From Caldibacillus debilis DSM 16016 (GTDB lineage: Bacteria; Bacillota; Bacilli; Bacillales; Caldibacillaceae): a stretch of 51,660 nt of DNA. Positions 16,435 through 24,955 of the stretch are shown here, one piece after another. A model generated the notes under the pieces. That model ran no database searches. It was not told the origin of the DNA and saw nothing but the letters and a program-made list of their open reading frames with translations. The stretch lies in contig NZ_KB912917.1 of assembly GCF_000383875.1 (NCBI RefSeq), forward strand, positions 76,041-127,700. The letters are read 5' to 3'. Each line of letters starts with the position of its first letter. Position 1 is the first letter of the stretch. The translations under genes and the position numbers were made by a program.

Positions 16435-17235
16435 ATGAAAAGCATATGGAAAAAAGCCGGAATGATCGGGATGATGATGCTGGTCCTCCTTCTTTCCGCC
16501 TGCGGCAGCGGAGGATCCGATTCCGCAAACGGCGGCGCCAAAGAAGGAGAAAAGGAAAAACCGGTGCTGAAAATGGCCACATCGGCGGACTTCCCTCCCT
16601 TCGAATCCCGCGATGAAAAAGGGAATTTCATCGGATTCGACATCGACTTGGCCAAAATCATCGCCGACGAACTGGGCTATCAATTGGAAATCCAGGATAT
16701 GAATTTTGACGGCCTGATCGGCGCCCTGCAGTCCGGCCGGGTGGACATGGTCATGGCCGGCATGAGCGCCACGAAAGAAAGAAAGGAAAACGTGGATTTC
16801 TCCATGGAATACCACCGCAGCGGAGAAATGTTCATCTCCCTGCCTGATTCGCCCGTCAAACAATTGGAAGACTTGAAAGGGAAAAAGGTGGGCGTCCAGC
16901 TGGGAACGATCCAGGAAGAAGGGGCCGACGAATTGAGCAAGGAATACGGCTTCGAAGTGAAAAAGGTGGACAACGGGATGATTTTGGTGCAGGAATTGTT
17001 GTCCCATAAAATCGATGTCGCCTATCTGGATAAACAAGTGGCGAAAGGTTATATGAAAGAGCACGGCTTCACCGGTTTCGACGATCCGACGTCCAGCTCT
17101 CCCGGAACGGCCGTCGCCTTTCCGAAGGGAAGCGATTTGGTGGAAAAGGTGAACGGGGTATTGAAGGAACTGCAGGAAAACGGCAAATTGAAAGAGCTGA
17201 AAGATAAATGGAAACTGGACCAAATCGAGGAATAA
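16435..17235 (+). CDS. Polar amino-acid ABC transporter binding lipoprotein
   Basis: The 266-residue SBP family 3 lipoprotein has the lipobox LLLSAC (Cys23). The mature part holds ATSADFPPFES, FIGFDIDLAKIIADELGY and MSATKERKENVDFS, typical of glutamine/cystine-type binding proteins. It captures an amino acid or derivative outside the membrane. AAAGGGGGAT precedes the ATG. A strong hairpin lies between this gene and the permease, which would keep the binding protein in excess. Confidence 0.9.
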   Translation: MKSIWKKAGMIGMMMLVLLLSACGSGGSDSANGGAKEGEKEKPVLKMATSADFPPFESRDEKGNFIGFDIDLAKIIADELGYQLEIQDMNFDGLIGALQSGRVDMVMAGMSATKERKENVDFSMEYHRSGEMFISLPDSPVKQLEDLKGKKVGVQLGTIQEEGADELSKEYGFEVKKVDNGMILVQELLSHKIDVAYLDKQVAKGYMKEHGFTGFDDPTSSSPGTAVAFPKGSDLVEKVNGVLKELQENGKLKELKDKWKLDQIEE

Positions 17236-17381
17236 AAGCCTTTCTCCAGCCGATGGCCGGCTGCGTCCGTCCCGCGGCTCCTCAAAATCCGGATCCCGGG
17301 ATACGGGGCCCGGCCGGATGCGTTTTTCCGGGCGAACAACGGCCTAAAATCGCGGCATCCGCCATCGGTCCATGCCGGAAA

Positions 17382-17439
17382 AAATCGGTGGTTCCTGCCT
17401 GCGGCAAGGAAAGGGAAAACCACCGATTTCCTGTTTTTT
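17382..17439 (+). terminator. Intercistronic attenuator hairpin
   Basis: The perfect 12-bp stem AAATCGGTGGTT (17382-17393) and AACCACCGATTT (17418-17429) is followed by TTTTTT at 17434-17439. It lies inside the operon, between binding protein and permease, and probably gives partial termination. Confidence 0.8.
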
Positions 17440-17473
17440 GCGTGAGCTTATCGCCGGAAAAGAGGTGTTGATC

Positions 17474-18139
17474 ATGAATGTGGACTTCAGCAAACTGCAG
17501 CCTTATGTTCCTTTCATCCTGACAGGAATTTGGACGACGTTGAAATTTGTCTTTGTCTCCGCCCTGATCGGTTTATTGCTGGGAACGGTGCTGGCGTTAA
17601 TGAAAATCTCGAAAAGCCGGCTGCTGAAGGCGTTCGCCGACGGGTATACTTCCATTTTCCGCGGAACCCCGTTAATCCTGCAATTAATCATTATTTACTA
17701 CGGGGTACCCCAATTAACGGGCTATGACATGCCGGAATTTTTGGCCGCCATCGCCGCCTTCGGCTTGAATTCCGCCGCCTATGTGTCGGAAATCATCCGC
17801 GCCGGCATCATGGCCGTCGACAAAGGGCAAAGGGAGGCGGCCCAAGCGCTGGGCGTCCCCTATCGGCCGATGATGCTCGACATTATCCTGCCCCAGGCGG
17901 TAAAAAACATTTTGCCCGCGCTGATGAATGAATTTATCACGCTGACGAAGGAATCGGCGATCGTGTCGACCATCGGATATTTGGATCTGATGCGCCGGGC
18001 GCAGATCGTCGGCGCCAATCTTTACCGGAATTTCGAAGCCCTCCTCTTTGTCGGGCTGATCTACTGGGTGATGGTCTTTATCATGACTTCCATCGGCAGG
18101 AGAGTGGAACGGAGGTTGAGACAAAGTGATATCGGTTAA
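17474..18139 (+). CDS. Amino-acid ABC transporter permease
   Basis: The 221-residue HisM/GlnP-type permease begins [20 protein letters not shown], the family's usual start. It has about five membrane helices and the EAA loop [17 protein letters not shown]. It probably works as a homodimer since only one permease gene is present. The ATG at 17474 follows AGAGGTG by six bases; the frame is open further upstream without a site. It overlaps the ATPase gene by 14 bp. Confidence 0.92.
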   Translation: MNVDFSKLQPYVPFILTGIWTTLKFVFVSALIGLLLGTVLALMKISKSRLLKAFADGYTSIFRGTPLILQLIIIYYGVPQLTGYDMPEFLAAIAAFGLNSAAYVSEIIRAGIMAVDKGQREAAQALGVPYRPMMLDIILPQAVKNILPALMNEFITLTKESAIVSTIGYLDLMRRAQIVGANLYRNFEALLFVGLIYWVMVFIMTSIGRRVERRLRQSDIG

Positions 18140-18848
18140 ACAATTGACGAAGTATTTCGGGAAAAACCTCGTGCTCGATCAGATCAGCACTACCGTGGAA
18201 AAAGGGGAAGTCGTGGCCATCATCGGCCCGTCCGGTTCGGGGAAATCCACCTTTTTGCGCTGTTTAAATTTGCTGGAAACTCCGACCTCCGGCGAAATTT
18301 ACATAAACGGGCAAAATATCTTGGACCGGAAAACGAATATAACGGAAATCCGCAAAAACATCGGCATGGTCTTCCAGCATTTCCATCTCTTTCCCCATAT
18401 GACCGTCCTGGAAAACATCGCTTACGCCCCGCAAAAGGTGAAGAAGATAAAGAAGGGGGAAGCGGTCGAAAAGGCGCGGCAGCTGCTGGCGAAAGTCGGC
18501 CTCTCGGATAAGGAAGGCGCCTATCCGAATCAGCTTTCGGGGGGCCAAAAGCAGCGGGTCGCCATCGCCCGCGCCCTGGCCATGGAACCGGAGATCATGC
18601 TGTTCGACGAGCCCACCTCCGCCCTCGACCCGGAAATGGTCAAGGAAGTCCTCGACGTCATGAAGGATCTGGTCAAAACGGGCATGACGATGCTCATCGT
18701 CACCCACGAAATGCGCTTTGCGAGGGAGGCCGCCGACCGCATTCTCTTTTTGGCCGACGGAAAAATCGTCGAAGAAGGCGACCCGGAAAGCTTTTTCACC
18801 AGCCCGAAAACCGACCGGGCGAAAGAATTTTTGTCGAAGCTATTGTAA
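18126..18848 (+). CDS. Amino-acid ABC transporter ATPase
   Basis: The 240-residue GlnQ/HisP-type ATPase has Walker [10 protein letters not shown] (about residues 35-43), signature [14 protein letters not shown], Walker [12 protein letters not shown] and switch His in VTHEM. It starts with GTG after CGGAGG and overlaps the permease, so the two are coupled. It is the last gene of the operon. Confidence 0.93.
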   Translation: MISVKQLTKYFGKNLVLDQISTTVEKGEVVAIIGPSGSGKSTFLRCLNLLETPTSGEIYINGQNILDRKTNITEIRKNIGMVFQHFHLFPHMTVLENIAYAPQKVKKIKKGEAVEKARQLLAKVGLSDKEGAYPNQLSGGQKQRVAIARALAMEPEIMLFDEPTSALDPEMVKEVLDVMKDLVKTGMTMLIVTHEMRFAREAADRILFLADGKIVEEGDPESFFTSPKTDRAKEFLSKLL

Positions 18849-19179
18849 TCGATCAGGAAAGGAGGCTTTTTTCCATCCCCCTGCCATCGATATGTGCGCC
18901 CAAAAGGCATCCGGAAAAATTTCTTGGCGGCTTTCCGCCTTCCGCCGGCTGGAAGATGCCTGCTTTCCGGCACGCCATCCGGATGAATTTCTTGCGGCTT
19001 TCCCATCCTTTTACAACGATCCCGCCATCTGTACGGATTGATGGCTCGTAAATACCACTCGCCCGTCTTTGGAAAACCATTTTGCGGTGCATTCTAAAGG
19101 CGTTTGGGCCAATAGAGATCCCCGCATACGGGCTTAAAGATAAAAGGACGAAAACATATCTACATACCAAAAAATAAAG

Positions 19180-19228
19180 AACTCCCCAAAAAACGCGATC
19201 ATGACGCCGTTTTCGGGGAGTTTTTGTT
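19180..19228 (+). terminator. Rho-independent terminator
   Basis: AACTCCCC (19180-19187) pairs with GGGGAGTT (19215-19222). An inner A-rich/T-rich extension pairs as well, and TTTTTGTTT follows. It lies about 330 bp after the transporter ATPase gene. The gene-free DNA between (18849-19179) shows nothing else. Confidence 0.8.
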
Positions 19229-19279
19229 TCGATGACTGTAAAAGTTGGGAAGAAATAAGGAAACCTGATCTGAAGGGTA

Positions 19280-19298
19280 TAAGGTTAAGGTAACCTTA
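19280..19298. promoter_or_regulatory. Orphan operator-like inverted repeat
   Basis: TAAGGTTA-AGG-TAACCTTA is a perfect 8-bp inverted repeat with a 3-bp centre. No gene starts nearby, so what it regulates, if anything, is unclear. The rest of 19228-19452 shows no gene. Confidence 0.3.
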
Positions 19299-19452
19299 GA
19301 AACCATTAATCAAATCGCATAACCGCCATCAATCGCCAATATTTACCATGTGATAAAGAGGTTGATGGCTCATCGCTTTTTTTGACCCCTGTTTTCGGGA
19401 CAGGTTAAATAAAAACTCCTCCACGGGCGGCCCTATCCCGTCCCACGTGTCA

Positions 19453-20354
19453 GGTTCAATCCCTCAAAGGTAAGATACAAACGATCGATGACATCTGGGA
19501 TTTCTGGTTCGGATACGGGTTTCAATCCCTCAAAGGTAAGATACAAACAGTCACATTAGTGGCGGACGCTGCGGCATTCTATGAGTTTCAATCCCTCAAA
19601 GGTAAGATACAAACATTTCTGACAAGTTTGGTGATTTTTTGTTCCTCTCTTGGGTTTCAATCCCTCAAAGGTAAGATACAAACTTGGAAAGGACAGTTTC
19701 TACAGGAATCGCTCATTATTGGCGGTTTCAATCCCTCAAAGGTAAGATACAAACAAAACCTTGGATACGCCTGGATTATTCCTTACGGAAAGTTTCAATC
19801 CCTCAAAGGTAAGATACAAACCACTCCAGCAGGCGTGTTGTATCCTTCCCCAACAACGTTTCAATCCCTCAAAGGTAAGATACAAACGTGTTCTACGTTA
19901 TATCGCTCACTACCAACAGAGGAAGTTTCAATCCCTCAAAGGTAAGATACAAACTCAGAAGACTGGGCTATCGATTCGACTAAAAGGAGGAAGTTTCAAT
20001 CCCTCAAAGGTAAGATACAAACTTCAGCTTTTCTTGATCGTCTTTCAATTCTTCCATGTTTCAATCCCTCAAAGGTAAGATACAAACTTTTACCAATGAT
20101 AGGAGGGTTTATCAGTTGGATTGTTTCAATCCCTCAAAGGTAAGATACAAACCCGCTGCCCTCTCTTTTATTTTTTTGTCGAAAACGTTTGTTTCAATCC
20201 CTCAAAGGTAAGATACAAACGTTGCTAACGCAGAACCTTTCCGTGCCAATCAAGTCGTGTTTCAATCCCTCAAAGGTAAGATACAAACAACAACAAGCAC
20301 AACATCGGAAGACTATCGAGTCGAGTTTCAATCCCTCAAAGGTAAGATACAAAC
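19453..20354 (-). CRISPR. CRISPR array 2 (14 repeats, 13 spacers)
   Basis: Thirty-bp repeats start at 19453, 19519, 19585, 19654, 19725, 19792, 19858, 19925, 19993, 20058, 20123, 20191, 20259 and 20325. Spacers are 35-41 bp. Transcribed-sense repeat: GTTTGTATCTTACC, then TTTGAGGG, ending ATTGAAAC. The leftmost repeat has one change (GGTTC for GTTTC on the plus strand), as expected for the old, leader-distal end. The leader lies on the right (20355-20543) and cas6 is encoded further right on the same strand. The repeat differs from array 1 at a single position, so one Cas6 could process both. Confidence 0.98.
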
Positions 20355-20410
20355 CCAAAAAAATGTTGATAAAACAAGGATTGAAAAAATTCCCAATCTC
20401 CTTATTTTGT

Positions 20411-20439
20411 ATTATAATTTTAGGATTATTTTTATGCAA
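20411..20439 (-). promoter_or_regulatory. CRISPR array 2 leader promoter
   Basis: The minus strand has TTGCAT (20434-20439), 17 bp, TATAAT (20411-20416), 56 bp from the first repeat. The leader starts with the same 19 bp as that of array 1. Confidence 0.75.
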
Positions 20440-20495
20440 TATACGGAAAAGCATTGATTTTACTGAATTTCAAGTATTATTTTTCCGAAATTGAT

Positions 20496-20543
20496 TTGTC
20501 GTCGATCCCCCGGGGTTTATGCGCCATTGGGGGTCGACGACAA
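20496..20543. repeat. Leader-distal palindrome, array 2
   Basis: Arms TTGTCGTCGATCCCCC and GGGGGTCGACGACAA flank a 17-nt loop that matches the loop at 594-610 in 12 of 17 positions. It starts 141 bp from the array, versus 143 bp for array 1. The flanking leader DNA has diverged much more, so the element is under constraint. Confidence 0.85.
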
Positions 20544-20766
20544 TTTGCCGAGACAAATATAACATAAACGCAAAGAAATAAGAAAATACGAATTATCGAC
20601 AAAAACTACGAAAATTTTAGTTCCAAGGCGCCATTTCCCGCACTCCGCCGGCAACCCCGCCCATAAAAAGGTTTTTCACGCGCGAAACCATGAGCCCCTT
20701 CACTTCACTTTTTCAAACATCCCGAACCCGGTCATGCTTAGGGTTGGATTTGAAGTTGAAGTTCGG

Positions 20767-21513
20767 TCACTCCACGCTCTCAAACATCCCGAACCCCTGG
20801 GAATTTTTTGCCCCGATCCCGGCATCATACAGGAATTTCAAATAATCGGGCGGGCAGACGATCTCGTAAATGCCGTTCCAGGCGGTGATCCGCGTGCCTT
20901 TAAACACGGTCACCACCTTATCCCGCGGGCTGACCTTCACCGGCCTGACCCGCAGCCGTTCCTCGGGGGGCCTTCCGTAATAGGCCTCGTATTTATGGAA
21001 AAAATTTTTCTCCACCATGTCGGAGAAGGCCAGATCGGATGGCGAGTAATAATGGGTTTTCTTCTTGCCGGCGGCGTCTTCGTAAGTAGAAAAAACGGTG
21101 AGGGGCGACAGCATCCGGATCCGGTACGATTCCCGCTTCTCCGGGCGGAAGGAATGAACGGAAGTTTCCTCCATCCGAACGGGCTGATCGTGGATCGTGA
21201 ACTTTTCCCGAAATAAAAAACTTTGGCCGAGATCCGCAATCAGCCGATCCAACAGGGAAGAAATCTGCCAGCGGATGGGGCCTTCGAAACGGATCTGTTT
21301 GGCTCCGGCATCGATCCGGTAATTTCCGGTCAGGCGGCTGAAGGTGAACAATTTAAATTTCCGCCGGTCCTTGGCAAATCCTTCATTGTGCAAAAAATCC
21401 GCCAGCTCCAAATCATGAATGGACCGGTACAAAAACCCTTGCAAAATTTCGCCATAATTTAACGGTAAAATCAGTTTTCCATTTTCCGGCTGAAAATGAA
21501 CGGTTAAACGCAT
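20767..21513 (-). CDS. cas6: CRISPR-associated endoribonuclease Cas6
   Basis: The 248-residue RAMP protein cleaves CRISPR transcripts within the repeat to leave the ATTGAAAC handle. The N-terminal ferredoxin-like fold holds Tyr29, His42 (FLHNEGF) and a basic stretch KDRRKFKLFTFS, placed like the Tyr-His-Lys site of archaeal Cas6. The C-terminal glycine-rich loop GIGAKNSQGFGMF (about 232-244) is the family hallmark. The ATG at 21513 follows GCAGGAGG by five bases; the frame is open up to 21597. It reads toward array 2. No cas1, cas2, cas3, cascade or csm/cmr gene is in the window, so interference genes must be elsewhere. Confidence 0.95.
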   Translation of the reverse strand: MRLTVHFQPENGKLILPLNYGEILQGFLYRSIHDLELADFLHNEGFAKDRRKFKLFTFSRLTGNYRIDAGAKQIRFEGPIRWQISSLLDRLIADLGQSFLFREKFTIHDQPVRMEETSVHSFRPEKRESYRIRMLSPLTVFSTYEDAAGKKKTHYYSPSDLAFSDMVEKNFFHKYEAYYGRPPEERLRVRPVKVSPRDKVVTVFKGTRITAWNGIYEIVCPPDYLKFLYDAGIGAKNSQGFGMFESVE

Positions 21514-21713
21514 AGCAGCCTCCTGCATGGCAGAATTCGCATTCGCGGAAAGCTTTCGAAACAAATCAGGCGGATTTGACGGAAAGAAAAGGTCCATCCT
21601 GGAAAATGATCCCCTTGAAAAACCCGAACGCTTGCTATAAATTCCCGCGCTTCTTATGAGCGGACGCAGGCCTTCGAAAAAGAAGACGATGTATGCATCT
21701 TTTTCATACTCCA

Positions 21714-21810
21714 GAAATCTGCCGTTGATGTTCGTGCAGAACGCGCACCCGTAAAGGAGGGATGTGGTTCCATTATCTTGAAACCCGCCCTTGATGTTGG
21801 TGCAGAACCC
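21714..21810. repeat. Pair of imperfect 31-bp repeats, 66-bp period
   Basis: Copies at 21714-21744 and 21780-21810 match in 26 of 31 positions; the shared core is TTGATGTT, one variable base, GTGCAGAAC. The period of 66 bp equals a repeat-plus-spacer unit of the nearby arrays, but the sequence is unrelated to the CRISPR repeat. It also equals 22 codons, and the minus-strand frame encodes FCTNI twice. The surrounding 21514-22471 has no recognised gene. Confidence 0.4.
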
Positions 21811-22471
21811 CGAAAACCATGCCGCTTCTTTTTCAAAATCCCGGACGCCGGCTTGTGAAGCAGATCAACGGCGGACAGCCCCAAACCCGGCGTGAAGCTA
21901 TCGCTTTAGCTTTTGACTTGAAACGGGACCGGCTTTCCAAAGCCTTGTTTCGCGGATGTAAAGCCATGCCTTTGACCTGCTTGCAAACGAACCCCGGACG
22001 GTTTTGGAACTCTATCAAGGCTTCATCCTCTTTTTCTATAAAACTCGGGAAGGAAAACCTTGACAACGCCATATCCTAATGTCATTTTAACCCATTTTAT
22101 CCAGCCTTGCAGGAAATTTTTTCATGGAATGGAATACTGTTATTAATTGAAATTTACCGCAGAATACGCATCAATCTTATCTTCAACATCCGACTGCGCA
22201 AGCAACAACTTCGGGACAGCTAAGCTGGCTTTTTGCCCGGCTCCTTTTAAAAAACACCGCTCCGGATTGCCCGGATAACCGGACAGGCAACGCTCCGTCC
22301 CGCGGCAGGGAGACCCCAAGGGAAAAATCGTTTGACGCCGTTACTGTTGCTTTAAAGGAGCACCGCCGATCCCTTTTTTCCTTTTAAAGAAAAGCACCCA
22401 TGCAAAGAAAATAAAAGAACAGATCCCGGTTCTTTGCCCTTTGTGAAAATCGCAAAAGCGAGGTCGTTAAA

Positions 22472-23025
22472 TTGAAAAAAACCTTTCGGAAAAATTATTT
22501 TCGGTTTGATCCTGATGATTTTGGATATTTACGTGTGGGGGATCGATATTTTGCCCGATCCGGCCGCTTTTTTGTTGATAATCTGGGGGATTCGGGATTT
22601 GGCGAAGGAGTATTCCATCAAAGAAACGGCCGGGAAGGCTTCCCTTTGGGCAAGCATCTCCCTTGTTTTTTCCCTCCTTCCCTTTTTCCGGATTGAAACG
22701 GCGTTGCTGACGGACAGTTTCCTCCTGGCCTATGCTTTTATTCACCTTCATTTTCTTTTTGCTTTTCATCTATTCTCTCTTTCAAATGATGTTGGACATT
22801 GCCCGCCAGCTGGAACGGCATGAACTGAGGAAAAAAACCAACACCTTTTCCAAAATCTACATGGCCGTCTTTATCGGTTACTTCTTCCTTGTTTTCCTCA
22901 TGCGCGATTTTCCGCCGGCTGACCCGTTGGCCCTCGGACTTGCCCTTCTGTCCACGGTTACCGGAGCGGCCCTTGCCGTGACCTTTCTTATTTGGTTGTA
23001 CCGTTTCCAAAGGGCGATCGGATAA
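22472..23025 (+). pseudogene. Frameshifted small membrane protein (GIDILPD family)
   Basis: Three frames join into one plausible protein of about 185 residues: a TTG start with KK at 22472, then ILMILDIYVWGIDILPDPAA in the next frame, then LLFTFIFFLLFIYSLFQMM from 22732 on. The GIDILPD...LLIIWGIRDLA start is typical of small uncharacterised Firmicute membrane proteins. Apparent shifts lie at an A-run near 22475-22481 and near 22730. It is either a pseudogene or has sequence errors. The reading from 22732 has no ribosome site of its own. About six membrane helices are predicted for the joined protein. Confidence 0.55.
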
Positions 23026-23312
23026 ACCGGGCCGGCCCCTGCCGTCTCCTGCACCGCTTTGGCGTTTTTTCCGTCCGGGATCTCCTTCCCGGGAAGCGGC
23101 CGGCCGGGGTCTTCGGAAAGAGGATACGGACGGAGACCCGCCGGCCTTCCATGACAAAATATTTTCAAACCGGAGCAAAACTTCCCGTCCTGCGAAGGAA
23201 TTTCTCCCCCGGGCGGAGATTTCCCCGAAAAATTTTTTATTCTTATAACTTTAAAAATGTATTGACCGGAAATCGCTTACATTTTATAATCTTGATTAGT
23301 TAGTTAAGTTTA

Positions 23313-23665
23313 CTAACTTGAACATGCAGAAAATGCACCTATCTCGTTCCCACAAATTTTAAATCTGCTTGCCCGAAAAGGATACAATCCGAACTTCACC
23401 CGGATCCTGCGCAAACCTGCTTGAACCCAAAGGGCGGCCGGTTGGGTTTCCCCTTCCGGATCATGTCCTGTCACTCGCTTAAACAAGGTGCGGCCCGGTT
23501 TTCACCCGTTCGGATCACGCCTGAACCTTCACTTGCCGGAACAGGCCGCCATTCAAACCCCACCTATTGGATGAAACTTGAACATGGGACTGGCTTGAAC
23601 AGGCTTAAAACCTAGCAGATTCACTTAGAACATCCTCCATCCCGGATTTCGCTTGCTTGGACATG
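23313..23665. repeat. Cluster of CTTGAACATG-like motifs
   Basis: Related decamers occur about eight times before the ROK gene, for example near 23317, 23418, 23476, 23576, 23594, 23623 and 23650 (variants CTTGAACAGG, CTTAAACAAG, CTTGGACATG). Spacing is irregular. The stretch 23026-23769 has no recognised gene. The motifs might be operator repeats or a decayed repeat family. Confidence 0.3.
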
Positions 23666-23769
23666 CTTAACATGTTTCCCATGCCGGGCGCGCTGCATCC
23701 TGATCGCCCTTCGGGCGGTGTGGCGATTTTTCAATTTTCCTTCCATAGTAACAGGAGTGAATTTCTTCC

Positions 23770-24939
23770 ATGAAAGAATCGAACAAGGCCGACGCGGTCA
23801 TGGTGAAATTGATGAACCGGGAATTGATCATCAATGAATTGCGTCGGCATCCGAAGCAATCCCGGGCGGATTTGGCGAAGAAAACCCGTCTCAGCAAACC
23901 CGCCGTTTCCGAAATCGTCAAGGAATTAATCGAAGAAGGCATCGTTTTTGAAAGCGGTGTCGGCCCATCAAGGGGCGGCAAAAAGCCCATCCTCCTCGAA
24001 TACAACGCCCGGTCCAACTATGTCGTCGGCTGTTTCATCGAAAACGAAATGATTTTTGTCGCTTTGGGAGACATGAACGGGGAAATCGTGAACATGGTCA
24101 AAAAAGAGTTCACCTCCCCCGCCGAAGGCCAATGGATCATCGACCGGATCGCCGAAGGAGTGCGGTCCCTCTTGGAGGCGGAAAAGGTGGATCCGAGACG
24201 GGTATTGGGCATGGCCGTCGGCGTTTCGGGGATCGCCGGCGAAACGGAGAACAGCATCACCACATCCCCCACGATCCATTGGAACGATATCGACCTGAAA
24301 CGGGAACTTTCCGGGCGCTTGCATCTGGATGTGGTCATCGAAAACGATGTGAACCTGATGACGATCGGCGAATTTCATAAGGGTCAAGGAAAAAATATCA
24401 ATCATTTCATCTATTTGTTTATCGGCAACGGGATCGGCAGCGGCCTGTTTTTGAACGGCCAATGCTACAGAGGCTTCCACTCCGCCGCCGGGGAAATCGG
24501 TTTTATGATGATCGGCGACGAAAACAATAAAAATTCGAACCTCGGCGTTTTTGAGGCCAATTTCGGCCGAATGGGTATCAGCGAACGATTGAAGGCGCTC
24601 CATATTCCCATTGAAAGGGGGGATTCCATTCTAAAGGCCATCCAGGAACATAAAAAAGAAGAAAAAGTGAACCAATTGCTGGATGAAGTGCTCGAACATT
24701 GGGCAAAGGCGGCCATCAACATGATCAGCATCCTGGATCCGCAAGCCGTCATTTTGGCGGGAGAACTTGCCTATTTGGATGCATCATCCTTCGAACGTTT
24801 CAAGGGAATGATCGAAAAATATGTTCCGAAGATGCCTGAAATGAAAATCACCCGACTGGGGGCGATGGCCGGCGTCTACGGAGCCTTCCATCTCGCCCTC
24901 GACCATTTCCATATTACCGGCTTCAAAACCAAATCATGA
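23770..24939 (+). CDS. ROK family transcriptional regulator
   Basis: The 389-residue product has an N-terminal winged helix (about residues 14-70; QSRADLAKKTRLSKPAVSEIVKELI) and a ROK sugar-kinase-like domain (GMAVGVSGIAGETEN, ENDVNLMTIGEFHKGQG, GNGIGSGLFLNG, FHSAAGEIGFM). The usual ROK zinc cysteines after this histidine motif are missing. It is probably a XylR/NagC-type repressor answering to a sugar or sugar phosphate. CAGGAGTG lies upstream of the ATG. The binding protein gene starts 17 bp downstream, so it likely regulates and belongs to that operon. Confidence 0.9.
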   Translation: MKESNKADAVMVKLMNRELIINELRRHPKQSRADLAKKTRLSKPAVSEIVKELIEEGIVFESGVGPSRGGKKPILLEYNARSNYVVGCFIENEMIFVALGDMNGEIVNMVKKEFTSPAEGQWIIDRIAEGVRSLLEAEKVDPRRVLGMAVGVSGIAGETENSITTSPTIHWNDIDLKRELSGRLHLDVVIENDVNLMTIGEFHKGQGKNINHFIYLFIGNGIGSGLFLNGQCYRGFHSAAGEIGFMMIGDENNKNSNLGVFEANFGRMGISERLKALHIPIERGDSILKAIQEHKKEEKVNQLLDEVLEHWAKAAINMISILDPQAVILAGELAYLDASSFERFKGMIEKYVPKMPEMKITRLGAMAGVYGAFHLALDHFHITGFKTKS

Positions 24940-24955
24940 TTTGGAGGGATACGGT

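Noticed and set aside
19559-20494. Open frames through CRISPR array 2
   Set aside because: They come from repeats whose length allows open frames (FQSLKGKIQT recurs); the DNA is a clear CRISPR array.
20355-20766. tracrRNA or type II locus near array 2
   Set aside because: No anti-repeat was seen and the repeat end ATTGAAAC with cas6 fits type I/III processing.
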